A stretch of 64,000 nucleotides of DNA, taken from assembly GCA_006384855.1 (NCBI GenBank), contig VCJN01000858.1, positions 247,547 through 311,546 of the forward strand, in the 5' to 3' direction. Below are positions 45,889-58,600 of this stretch, one piece after another. The notes under the pieces are model-generated. The model saw only the letters and a program-made list of their open reading frames with translations. It did not search any database and was not told the DNA's origin. This DNA comes from Tetraselmis striata. Its lineage: Eukaryota > Chlorophyta > Chlorodendrophyceae > Chlorodendrales > Chlorodendraceae. A program made the translations under genes and the position numbers. How positions within the stretch are numbered: position 1 is the first letter of the stretch; each line of letters starts with the position of its first letter.

Positions 45889-46614
45889 GAGAAGTGTTTT
45901 TGGAGCTGCCTCGCCTGTCTAGCTCCGAGCGGGACTGGAAACTCCGGCAGTGCAGTGGTTGCCTACGTCGTGCTGATACTAGCTGGCAGGCACGTGAAAG
46001 GGCATTAGCTCACCGATAGTAGATACGTGTCTGTGACAGAGCCGGTGTAGCACGGTGTCGCCAGCAACACGTGCGCGCAGTCCTCTGCTTGATCCGCTGG
46101 CAAGCATCCGCACTGCGACTGGTCGGCGCGCGCGCTGGCAGTGCTTGTGGCAAGCACGTAAAAAGATATCATGTGTATGATTTGCCGCAGCCTGAGCATT
46201 GTGGGCGACGGACACCTGGCGGTATCCGCTTCAGCGGACCCTGGCGCTTGACGACCAGTAACGTAAACCTAACTGGAGGTGCCGCCATGGGGGCGGGGGC
46301 ATGGGGTGAGGACTCGGGATAATCGCCCCCGGGCAGCGGGCGGGGGTTTTGCGACTTCCGCAGAGACGCGATGATTTGTCGGTCATATATATGAAAATAC
46401 TTATAAATAGTAAGGATTATTATACCGCCTCCTGTAGCGACTATAATATCGTCTCGCTGCGCTCCTCATCATCGTAGTATTATTATTTTTAGTCGTCGCG
46501 CCGCTACAAGTATACCTTCCCAAAAAAGTCTTCCCCCCCCCCCCCCCCCCCCCGCCTCCCAAAATCACATGCACAACATGCGGGAATTCATTGTTGCGCG
46601 GGTATGCGGCAATA

Positions 46615-47433
46615 TTATTGGATGCCATTCAACCAACCGCAGGTACAGCCAATAGCTACTGGGTGCATCGTCTTAAACTGGTAAAATTCGGTCATTTTGG
46701 CGCGGAGATGTGTGATAAAGTGATCGAATAGCTGCAAAGTCCCCCATAGCATTGCAAGCGATTTCGGAGCAAATAAATAACGGTTTTCGGCTAGTGTAGG
46801 TGTGATTTTCTTCCAAAGTCGCCGGCATAATGGTGTCATGCGACCACACCGTGTTTTTTTATTGAGTAAACATGAGTCTCTACGCGAGAGGGTACGTGAA
46901 CTGAGCGCCGTCAGTGCTGAAAAAAATTGCGGCAATTGCACTTTTGGGAGGGGTGCCAAGAGACATATCTTGAAACGGTGTCGGATTGAGGCGTACGAGG
47001 TCGCGTTGGAAAACGCGTGGCAAAAGCGCGTCTTTGCGTTTTAGGGGCATATAATGCCCAGATTCATGCGCTCAAAATCGCCATTTGCTAACGTTTAATG
47101 AGTCCGTGAGTAGCCGCCCAAAAACAGATTCTTAAACTTGGAGCCTAATGGTAAGCCCCGTAGCGGGCACCTAGGCGCAACCCACAGTATCTCAGACTCG
47201 AAGCCACTATTAGTAGGTCTCAAGCAAACAAACAACTCTTCATTACAGCGTTTCCCAAAATTAGCAGACTTTTTGGTTCGCAATGCGTAGATATTTGCGA
47301 TTTCGCAGTAATTGGTGCTTTTGCACAATGCATATCTTTCTTCCAACACCTTTCCGGCGCGCTGCTGCGTCGTGACAGTAGTGTATCGGAAGGACTTTGA
47401 TATGGGTTGTCCACATGGTGAAGCTTGGGCCAT
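46615..47433 (-). pseudogene. Possible decayed coding region of unknown family
   Basis: On the minus strand, frame 47433-47095 includes YTTVTTQQRAGKVLEERYAL and GFESEILWVAPRCPL, and after stops the frame 46959-46615 includes LSRRDSCLLNKKTRCG and WKKITPTLAENRYLF. Amino-acid composition looks protein-like rather than random, and the frame breaks suggest a dead gene or transposon. No family is recognised. Confidence 0.25.
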
Positions 47434-48990
47434 ATATCGCGTCTTGTGTTATGCTGATGCCAATGGTCTGCATTTTTTGGCCCTTTCAAGTACTGACAAT
47501 AAAAACTGTAGGGGTATAGTGGTGCGTGCACGGCTGCGATGTCACCTCATCACCCAAAGGGCAAGACACTCGCACATTACATTCATTTACCATCATACTA
47601 TCCGTGCGTAAAAGCTTGGGGGCATGCGCACCCCACATGAAGCTGAAACGCGTGCAATCGCGTTATGCATTTTTCTGCTGAAAACCGGCATTTTTTCACT
47701 GTGAGAAGAAAAAGAGCACTACAGAAAATGATGCATCAGCGCGACGTTTCGGAGGGCGCGCTGCAACAAAGGTCGTGGAAGCTAAGCTTCGGTATAAGTT
47801 AAAGACTATACATGGTTTTGGATATATGTTGGTGCGCAGCGATGCGCCCACATGCAGATTCGTGTAGGGCTAAATTTTGTGGGAGAGTGTATCCTTCATC
47901 TGCGCGATCTGTTATTTTTATTATTGTTCCGCAGACAACGGCAGACGACAGTAGTAGAATAACTACGCACGATCATTCGAATCAGTCGACGACGACGGGA
48001 CTACAAGGTTGCCTCCTTAGGGGTCCCTGTTAGTAGTCCCACTTAGGGGTGCTGCCTGGGTACACTCTGCTGGGGTTCCCGCACTAGGAAACCATGGGAC
48101 CTGCCCCGCCGCCGCCTGATAATATAGGAGGCCCGCCTTATACACTTCGCCAGCAAGGATACACTTTTCCACAGAATCCAGCTGATGACAATGGAAGCAG
48201 CCGTACACCTCGCCACAGAAAGGTTCAGCGCGTCGTCGCGCCCCAAGGGAGAAGCGGAGAAGCTGTACGCCGCCGCCTCGCCACGAAGTCCATCAGCGGC
48301 CCAAAGGGAAGCAGGTAGCTGTATAAACTACATCGCCAATGATTCCTATACTTCGCCACGAAATTCCGCATGGGCTTGTCTCTAGGTCTCCTCTGCCTGA
48401 CTAGGGCTGCGACTAGGGTCTAGCCAATCAGGTGCCCTATCTGGGGCTGCAACCAGGACATAATAACCTATTTGAAACCCTACCTTACCAGGTAGGTCAT
48501 GGGCTGTCTCGGTCATCGTTCCCCCCTGGATATGGCAGACACTACGGCACTTCTGCTCAGAATGGTAAGCAGAGCCGCCAGCTGTATCTGCAACCCCGGC
48601 TGTGACAAACAGCCATCCACTCAGTGAAAAGAACAATAATGATAATCCATATGTAGTATACAGCGGGTCCCAACGCGATAGTAAGAACCCAACCTACAAG
48701 AACACACCATGCCAGATAGAGCTCAATTTTGGGAGAAACGATCTCGGATTCATCATGAAGTTTTATAGTTTCGCCGGCACCCCTCTGGAGGCTAGTGTGA
48801 GTTCTAACTATCCCTGTCGGCACCCGTAATTGAAATTGATTACATGCACTAGCTGTAATTGATTCAAAAAATCCATACAGAAATCCAGAAGGAAATCCAC
48901 GTAATTGAAATTCAAACTTATTGTCACAACATTCCTCCTGCCAGTCTGCGAACTACACTACAGGCCAGCAGTCTTACAGTCCTGCCAGAT

Positions 48991-49008
48991 GAACCCTAAA
49001 CCCTAAAC
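48991..49008. repeat. Short telomere-like repeat (CCCTAAA)
   Basis: AACCCTAAACCCTAAACC gives two and a half units of the plant-type telomere repeat. It is short enough to occur by chance or to mark a repair scar. Confidence 0.4.
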
Positions 49009-49617
49009 CTTAGCCCGTAGCATGCACACAGCTCTATAACAGGCCAACATATGTAGTGGAAATAGTGGACAACATACTAGGCATCCTTACCAGGTCCACT
49101 TGTATAAAACATGGACACGCTTCTGAATTAAAATGCCATACCGTTTAGCTTTTCGCGCATAGCACCGCGACCAGGGTGTCAGCACCGCCTGCCTTCGCCG
49201 ATCAGCAGCGCTGAGCGCGCTCTGCTGGGACATTAACCCAACCCATCACTGCCGGGATCTCCTCACAATGCAGCCGCTTCTCATGTCAGCACCACATTCC
49301 CCGCACGGCATCCGCATAGCAATGGCAGGAAGCTGATAAGGAGCGCCATCAGCCCCCCGGTACAAGACACGACGCGCCCTCAGGGCCTGGGTACTAGCAA
49401 CACCTGCTGAAATCATATAGCTTACATGGGGGTGTGAGCGAAGAGACCTAGTGGGAAACCCGAAACCCAATGCGAGTGGCTTCGCAGCCTGGCACGCATC
49501 ACACAAGGGGTTGCGAAAGAGGAAGAATTGCGCGCATGAAAGTACGCTTGTAGGAGGTCCCTAGACAATGGTTGCCGATGGACATGCCCAGGAAGGACTG
49601 CAGAGTCGGGCAGGTGG

Positions 49618-52600
49618 CTAGCTCCCGGCAGGCAACCCGCCGCCGCGCTGCGCCTTGAGGTTGCGGTAGTACGCGCGGTACTGCTCGTCCAGCGGGTGCT
49701 CGTACGTGGACACCCCGGTGACGGAGTTGTAGTAGAACTCGTTGCCCTCCTGGTCCAGGTGCTCCGTCCACCCCTCCGGCAGCGGCGCCGTCAGCGCCCA
49801 CTCCGCGATGTACAGCAGGTCCTTGTCGGCCACGGGGTCCATGCCCAAGTACACCGCGTACTCCACGATCTCCTCCTGCGTCGGGGGGTCGTCGTCGTTG
49901 TAGGGCTGCAGCGCGGAGGGGCTCAGCCCGCCTGCCACGGCCGCCTGGTTGAGCTGTGCGCTGACCGCCTCCGCCAGCGAGGGCTGCGCGGGCGCGGCGG
50001 CGGGGGGCTGGCCGGCCTGCTTGGCGGGGCTGGCCTGCGGCGGGCTGCGCTGCTGCATGAGCATGGCCATCTGCTGCGTGGCAGCCAGCTGCATCTGGAA
50101 CGCCGCCAGCGTGTCCGAGATCTGGCTCTCCATGCGCAGCTTCTCCGCCTCCGCCTTGGCCTGCGCCGCGCGCCGCTCCTCCATGCGCCGCCGCAGCTCC
50201 GTCTTCTCCTCCTCCAGCCGCTTCTCCATCGTCTGCCGCTCCAGCTCCAGCATGTCCCGCATCGCCTGCCGCTCCTCCGCGATGTACCGGTTCTGCTCGC
50301 TCCGCTGCTGCTCCAGCGCGGTGCTCAGCGACGTCAGCGCCTTGCTCGCGTCAAACGCGTTGCTGGTGGGGAACGGCTTGGCGACCTGGCTGCTCGCCAG
50401 GGCCGCGGCGGAGGCCTCCGTCATGTTGGGCTGGTAAGGCGCCGGCAGCGGCCCGGCCTGCGCTGCCGGGGGCGGCCGCCCGCGCGCCAGGGCCGTGCGC
50501 TCCGCCTCCAGCGCCGCCATGCGGTCCAGCAGCGCAGCTTGGCGGCTGCCCGCGTCGCCGCCAGGCGGCCCCGCGGCAATGGCAGCGGCAGGCGGGCCCA
50601 TGCCGGACACAATGTCGGCATGGGTTGGCCCTCCCGGCTGCGGCGCCGCGCTGCGCCCGCCCGGCCGAGAACTCAGCCGCGCCTTCTCCGCTTCGTAGCG
50701 GGCGCGCTCCTCCGCCAGCTTGCGTGCCAGTTCCGCGCGCTCCGCCTCCAGCCGCGCCGCCATCTGCGCGCGCGCGTCGTCCATCGGCCCAGCGCTGGAT
50801 GCCGGGTCGGCGCCGCCCGCCACGCTCGAGCGCCGGTCGGTCACAAACTTGGCGCGCATCTCCTCCTCCTTGGCGGCGCGCTCCGCCGCCTTGGCGTCTC
50901 GCGCGGCGGCCAGCTCCGCCTTGCGTGCCTCGATCTTCTCCTGCATCTTGCGGCGCTCCTCCGCCAGCCGCTCCCGCATTGCAGCTATGCTGCTCTCCAT
51001 GTCCTCCTCCTCGATGGCCCTGGGGGCGGGCGACGACAGCGCGGCGGAGGCGGCAAGCGGGCTGGCCATCGCCTCCGAGCGCTGCGAGCCGCCACCGGCC
51101 AGCGCGAGGCGCCGCTGCCGAAGGGCCTCCAGCTTGGCGTTGAGCGCTTCCTGCTCCGCGGCCGCCTTGGCGCGGCGCTGCTCCGCCAGCTGCGCCGCAG
51201 AGCTTGCGTCACCTGCCGCCCGCTGCGCCGCGGCCTCCGCCATCCGGGCTCGCTCCTCCGCCAGGTTCTCGTGCAGCCTCTTCTTCTCGTCCGCCAGCTT
51301 CTCCGACATGGCAATGCGGTCCGCCTCCAGCTTCGCCAGCCGCACCTCGCGCTCCGCCTTGGCCGCCGCAACCTCCGCGGCAACCTCCGCCGCGCTCTTC
51401 ACCACCTTGCCAGCCCCCACGGCCGGCGTGTGCTCTGCCTTGGACTCCTCTGCAGCAGGCGCCGCGCCCGCCGGCACCTCAGCAACGGACGCCTTGGCCT
51501 CATCGGTCGCGGACGGGGCGCCTCCCGGAGGCGACTCCTCGTCAGGGTTGCCGCCAAGGCGGCGCAGCAGCTGCTCCGCTCGCTCCAGCACCTCCCGCGC
51601 GTACTCCACCCGGCGCGCCGCGCGTGAGCGGGCCGCCTCCGCGGTGCGGACCCCCACCGTCTGGGCCACGTGGCGCCCCGCGGGGTCCGCCGCCTTGGCG
51701 GACTCCAGCTCCGCAGCGGCGGCGGCGGCCTTCTCGTCAGCGGCTCCAGCGGCGGCCTCCGCTTCCGCCATCTGCTTCCGCGCCAGCGCCACCTCAGCCT
51801 TTGCCTTCTCCAGCAGCTCCTCCGCCCGGCGCGCCTTGGCCGCCGTCACCCGCTCCGCAGCGGCATGCGCCGCCCGCGCTGCCCCCGCCGCCGCAATCAG
51901 CCGCTGCTCCGCGTCCTCCACGTCCTGCCTTGCGCCGGGTGCCGCGATGTCATCCGCCTGCAGGCCCTCCAGCGCCTTCTTGGCCGCCGCAGTCTCCGCC
52001 TCCGCCCGTACCCTCGCCTTCTCGGCCGCTTCCGCCGAGTCCTCCACCTGCCAGGTCACACCAGGCATGCCATGCGCTTATTAGCCCTGCGGCGGGGCGG
52101 AGCTGCAGCCGGCCACATGCAGTACACTGTTTGCACCGTAAACCTGCAATGTTCTTGGGGATGCATCAACGCGCACTAATAATACCATTGGAAACAGAAA
52201 TCTAATCACAACAGCATAAGGGCATGGACACCGGAACCCCGAAACTGCACCATGGCCCGAAGCATGACGCCAAGCAGGAGGGGATGAAGAGAGCGTACGC
52301 GCGATAAGCAGCGACAAAGACCGCGCAGAGATGACAGCCGGTGCGCACCTGTGCAACGGCCTCGTTGCCCGCTGCCTCCAGGCGACCCGTCACCGAGCTG
52401 TATGCCTCCTCCCACGACGCCATGTCCGCCTCGGCCGCGTTGAGAGCGCCCTCCGCGACCTCCACGGCCGCCTCCGCCTTGCGCACCGCTGTCCTCTCCG
52501 CCGTATGCGCGCCCCCTGGCTCCTCGCGCAGGCGCCCTGCCAGGGCAGACCCGGCCACCTCCCACTGCCGCACAGCCGTGTGCCACTCCGACGCCGCGCT

Positions 52601-55600
52601 GCCCAGGCGAGCTGCGGCGGCGGTGCGGGAAGACTCGACGTGCGCTTGTACGGAGGAGGTGCGCTCCAGGGACGCGTCCTGCTCGTCGGCCAGCTTGTCG
52701 GCGGCTTGTGTCTCCGCGCTGAGCAGGCCGTTCATGGCCGTGGAGGCGGCGCGCAGCAGAGAGGCGGCGGCGGCGATGTCCTCCACGGCGGCTGCCAAGG
52801 CGTCTTCGTCCCCCTCGCCCCTGCCGCACACAAGACAGCACGCAGGGTAGTCAGGCGCCTGAAGCTAATGCCCCCCCCCGAGACAGGCGGGGCAAGTTCG
52901 TGAGCAAGCTTGGGGGCGAGGACTGCGTGGGGCAGGTGCGGGTATGGAGGCAAAGACGCACGAGCAGCGAAGCGCGCGGGCGGAGATATGCCGGTGCAGA
53001 CTATAGTTATCCGGGGCCAACCCGTGATGCAGCTCAAGTTTGGGTTGCACTGAACCTCAAGGTGAATTTGCCATCATTCTGCTACAGCCATGTATCTGTA
53101 CTAGCGCGTGGGTGGTCACTCATGTGAAACGGCGGTGCATGGCCGCCATGTTGGATTTGCCACCCTTCTAGCGTTGTGTTACGATACCGTATGATACCTG
53201 AAATGTCCCTGTTATATGCTGGCGGTCCCGGTACCGGTGCCTGTACGCGCCACCCACCCGGCACCGGCACCGGCAGTAAACAAAGACACGATACGCGCCG
53301 TACTCGTTTACGTAATTACGCATTTTTTTGCCGTGCATCGGTCCGCATATTCCTGTGGTATTGCTATCTATTCAAAACAATGTATGTAACAATTGTAAGC
53401 ATATATGTGTATGTATGTATGTATGTACATATATTTGTAACATATGTAAACATGTGTGTAACATTTTCCTGAACAATGGGCAGTACCCAATCGAAGAATG
53501 CCCTTATTGTGCTGTCCGAGACGGATTCGCACTACAAGCAAGATGCATCTGTCAGTTTTCTCAAAGAAATGCCAAATCAGCAAGACATTCTCCATTCTTT
53601 TCTTTTCTGTTATAATTGCCGCACCTGTAGCCTAACAGCTGCATCCGCACCTGTATCCTCACACCTGCATCCCGATAGCTACACCTGTATCCTAATATGT
53701 ATCCTATTTGCTGCACCTCTACCCTGCATCCTAATAGACTAGAGTCTCGACGTCTGACCGGGTGGGCGGGTTCGTATTTGCTGTGTTTTGATTGCCACGC
53801 CGGCAGCCGTACACGCGGAACGTGCAGAGAGGCAGAGATCGTCCTGGCCCTCTACAACGAGCGATAGATGCGGTGGACGAAACCACCAGGCGGATCATTG
53901 GCAGGCTCGGCGCGCTCGCTCTGGAGGACAGGGTTGCTTGATGGGCAGGTCCTGGGGCAGGGGCGCACCTGAGCTCCGCCGCCTTGGCAGCTCTGGCGGC
54001 CTGCTCCGCCTCCAGGCGCCGCAAGCGGGCGGCGGTCAAGTCGCGCTCCGCCTGCAGGCGCTCTCCGCGCGCTGCGGCAGCGCTGGCGCCCGCCAGGGCA
54101 AGCCTCGCCGCGTTGTCGGCGCTCTCCATGCGGGCCACCAGCTCCTCGGCGCGCTGCAGCATCTCGGTCCGGGAACGGGTCTCCGCGGAGCTGGGCTCCC
54201 GCGACTTGGCGTCCTCCAGTGCCTGCCGATGCTGGTCCCTCTCGGTCTTGGCACGCTCCAGCAGGGCCGCCGCGCCTGCAGCCTGCGCCTGCGCCGCAGC
54301 GCTCATTGCCGTGCCGGCCTCTAAGCATGCACCGACCGTGCTCTCGACGGCGGCCCTCGCCCGCACAAGCTCCGCCCCGGCTGAGCGCACAGCAGCCTCC
54401 GCGGCCTTCACCTGCGCCAACAGGCACGGGGCGCACACCCACCTCAGCGCGGGCCCAGAAGGACACCCACAACCAGCGACACGACAAGGACGGGGAAGGC
54501 GTCTCCCCAAGTTGATGACACTCCAGCCCGCACCTCCGCCTCATCGGGAGCGGGCGCATCTGACAGCTGCCGCTGCGCGTTGGACATCGCCACCTGGGCC
54601 ATCAGGGCGGCAGCCATGCCCACGCTGCATGCCTCCTCTGCGAGGGAGTTCCGCTCCCGAGCACTGGCAGCGGCGTCCTCCCTCTCCCGCAGGAGCGCCT
54701 CCAGCGCGGCGCGGACGGCCCGCTCCGCGTACCGCGCGCTGTCCTCCGCTTCGGAAAGCTTGGCTGCCTCCGCACCCAGAGCAGCTTCCGCCCTCTTCTC
54801 CGCTTCCTCCTCTGCGCTGGCGTCCGCCCCGGGCTCAGCTGCTTGCTTACCCGCCAGCGTGGCTTTGGCAGCCACCCATGAGCGCGCCAATATCTGCGCG
54901 GACGCAACCACAATCAGCGGTAGGCCGCGCAGACACCAGTGGGGCGGGCCCGCCCTTGGGGCTTGCTACTGGCGCGGACGCGGGCCATACCTGGTGATCA
55001 TCAAGCGACGCAGTGAGCGCATCCCGGGCGCTGGCGGCCCACTCTTGCGCCTCCGCCTGTGCCGCGGCGACAGCGGCCAGGCTGGCTGTCTGTTCCTCCT
55101 CCAGCGCCGCAGCCAAGGTGCGCTCCTCCAGCCCAGCAGCCTCCGCAGCACCCATGGCGGCGTCGAGGTGGGACTTGGCATTCACGAGCTCAGCTGCCGC
55201 CGCCGCTCTGGCGCCATCATCGCCGCTAGCCTTGGCTTCCGCCACGGCTGTCTGTGCGGCAGCGTGCCTGTCTTGGGCAGAGCCTAGAGCCGAATCGGAC
55301 TCGCTCTTCTGTGACCGCGCAGCAGCACACTTGTCGTAGGCAGTCTCGGTGCGCCCCCTCACTTGCGCCAGTCGGCTCAGGAATGCATTGTATCGCTCCT
55401 TGGCCCGAGCAGCAGCCTCGGGACCTCCTTCCTCCGAGTGCGCTGTGGCGCTGGCCACAGCATCAGATCCAGCAGCCGCCTGCGCATTGTCCATCCACAT
55501 TGTCTGTCAAGCCCACGGCAGCGAGGCCTCTCATCGCCCACTACCTTTCTAACAAGCATCGGAGCATGTATAAGGCATGCAGTTGGGTCACTGTAGCACC

Positions 55601-58600
55601 ACGCTAGTCATCTCAGCAGTGGCACATCTCTGGACGGATTGTCAAGCCGCACCTGAGCTTTCTCGGCTTCCATGCCTGCAGCACTCTCCTCTGCGCTGGC
55701 GTCTTGCTGCGTTGCCTCCCCTGAAGCGGCGGCGGCCGCGGCAGCAGCTGCCTCTTCCCCTTGCTTCTGAGCCTCCTCCGCGGCAGCAGCAGAAGCAGCG
55801 GCTGCTTCTCCCGCATTGGCTTCCGCCTCTTGTTGGTTGGCCTCCTCGACAGCAGTAGCTGCGGCTTCCTCTTCTTGGTTCTTCGCTGCCTCAGCAGCAG
55901 ACTCAGCTGCGGCTTGCTCCCCCTCCTCCTTCTTCTTGGCCTCCTCCAGCAGCGAGAGTAGCAGCGGCAGCCGCGGCGGCTTCCTCCTCTTGCTTCTTCG
56001 CTTCTTCCTCCGCTGCAGCAGCTGCTGCTGCGACGGCAGCAGCTTCCTCCGCTTGCTTTTTGGCCTCCTCTGCCGCCGCTTCTTCCGCAGCTTTGGCTTC
56101 CGCCTCCTTTCTGGCGGCCTCTTCAGCTTGGCGTATCGTCTCCGCCGCCTCAACCTCTGCATATGCGGCGGCACTGATGGCAGCCGCTGCCGCAGAGTCG
56201 CCCCCAGCGCCTACCTCCTCCAGCTGCTTCTTCTGCGCCTCCAGGGCCGCGCGCTCCGCTGCCATCACAGCTGCCATCTGCTCAAACTCGGCTTCTACCG
56301 CCGCGTTGTCCGCCTGATGCTGCTCAGCTTCCTGCTCCGCCGCCGCATCCGCAGCCCGCGCAGCCGCTGCCTCAGCCTCCGCTGCCTCTGACTCTGCAAG
56401 CTCCTGCTCGGCGCGTTTGGCAGCGGCTGTAACCGCTGCTGCGGCCATCATCTGTGCCAGCTTCTCCCTGGCGAGCAAAGTACACATCTCATCAGACACC
56501 AGGCAGGTAGCTTCAAGCACATCTACGCCACAAAAAGGGCTTGACGGAGCGAGAGGTTCAGGGGCGCACCGCTCCTCCTGCTCCTGTGCCTCCAGTTCAG
56601 CCGCCTCCGTCGCTAGCCGCGCCTCTGCCGCAGCTTCCTCATCCTCATCCTCATCTGCCCGCTGACGCGCTTGCTCAGCCTCCGCATCTCTCTGGCGCTG
56701 CTCCTGCTGCTCCTGAGTAGAGCGGGCGGCCTCCTCCGCCGCGGCCACCTCAGCTGCTGCCTGGCCTTTCAGCGCCTCCTCTCTGCTTGAGCGGCAATGC
56801 CAACAGCCCCGCAAGGGGTCAGTATGCCCACAACGGCCGCCCCGACAAGACCGAGCAACCAACATGCCAACTACAAACACCACATACCTGGCTTTCTGTG
56901 CAGCGGCGTCCGCGGCGTCGGCCTCCGCCTGGAATGCCGCCGCCTCCGCCGCGGCAGCCGCTTCCGCTTCGGCTGCAGCCGCGGCCGCTGCGCGTCGTTC
57001 CTCCTCCTCTCGGGCCGCCGCCTCCGCAGCGGCCGCCTCCGCCGCGCGGACCTCCTCCGCCGCCGCAGCACGTAGCGCCGCCTGCCGCGCCTCCTCCTGC
57101 GCCGCAGCAGCCTCTGATCGGGCGGCCGCCTCTTCTTCCGCGGCAATCCGGGCCGCAGTGGCGGCTGCCGCCTGTGCCTTCCGCGCTGCTTCCTTCTTCT
57201 CGTTTATATGGGGAGCAAGCTGGCCAAGAAAGTCGTTCACAACCTACAGGTAAAAGGGCAGCACGGCCATGGTATCCCGGAAAGTTAGGCCCAAAACAGT
57301 TGTTTTTGCACCAACACACTGGCAGACCACCCCGGAGGCCTCCTGCCTAGTACGGAAGCACTGCAGGCAGGCACGCTGTGAAGAAGTGCGGGTAATTGCT
57401 CATAGAATTGCGGGTAATCGCACATAGTTGCTCATATGATCTCATTGGGTAGAGATCCCTGAACTTCTGATGTGTGCGCAGTTGGTGTCGATGGTAGGCA
57501 GGCTGTGACATAAAGGCGACGGCCGTAACCCGCTAATGGCAAGGGCAGTGTGATTCCAATGCCTGGATGGGTGGACGTGCTCACCTTGAGCAGCACCTCC
57601 CGCTCAATGCGTGCCATCGCAGCGTAGCCAGCGGGGCCCAGCACTGCCAGCTGCTCCCTCGTCGCCGTGTAGTGCTTGATGATCTTGAGGTCCGCAAACT
57701 GGGAGGTGAACAGCTCCTTGTCCACAGGGTTCCACTGCCATGCCTCCTGCGCCACCTCCGCGTCCGTCTCCCCGATGTTCTGCATCAGCAGCAGCTGCAC
57801 CTCCTCCAGCAGTCCCTGCCGCATCACCGCCAGAGTATTGAGAGGCCTGCCATGCAAGCTCCGGGGCGAGAAGGCGTGCGTGACGCTGCGGCCGTCGGCG
57901 GTTGGCGTTGGCGTTGGGACGGCGGCGAATGGCAGGAGGTCACAGGAAGGGCCGGGGGCGGCTCACCATGAGGAGGTCCGGCTCAGTGTGGACGGAGCGG
58001 ATGGCCGCGAAGAAAAAGTGCTGCTGCACAAATAGCCCGGCGGCAGTGAGCTGTACCTGCGCCGGCAGCTCTGCAATGTACTCCAATGGTTCCTCCAGCT
58101 CCTTCACCTGCCATGCACAAAGTTCAGCCATTGTCCTGCTGGCCCAGCTAGCTGCGCTTCATTCAGCCCGGCTGGCGGGGGTTCCCATGGCCCAATAATG
58201 CCCATCCGCACCTGCAGCCCTGGCTTTGCAAAGATGTGGTGGTACATGCTGTCCGCAAGCAGCTCCCGCCGGGGCTTGCCGCCGCGCAGCATGCTTTGCT
58301 TGAAGCTCACATCCCCGCGAGGGCCGGCGCCCTTTCTGGGGGCTGCGCCAGTCTTGGACGCGCGCCTGCGGGCGCCTCCGGTCGCGGGGCCTGGAGCTTG
58401 CCCATGCTTGATGGCCATTAGGCCCTTGGGCCCCCCGCCTGGCCCCCGAATGACAGGGGCGTTGGTAGCCCCTGGCGGCGCGGCACTGTAGACTCCCAGC
58501 TGCCTGGATTTTTTGGCAGGTGACATCTTTGGGCCCGGTGAGCCAAACGTGCCCGGCTGTGCCCTCCCAATATATGCCAGCGGCTGATCAGCTGCGCTGG

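Larger units (their letters stand above)
45900..49600. other. Gene-poor stretch
   Basis: Contains a C homopolymer (46533-46553), two moderately protein-like minus frames (46959-46615 and 47433-47095, neither with a recognised motif and in different frames), and a hydrophobic minus frame at 48823-48557 with a possible membrane segment. None can be called a gene. A telomere-like stretch is annotated separately. Confidence 0.35.

Noticed and set aside
49696-52205. Very long plus-strand open frames over the coiled-coil gene.
   Set aside because: They are antisense shadows of GC-rich, stop-poor Ala/Glu coding. The minus frame has the WW module and matching splice phases.
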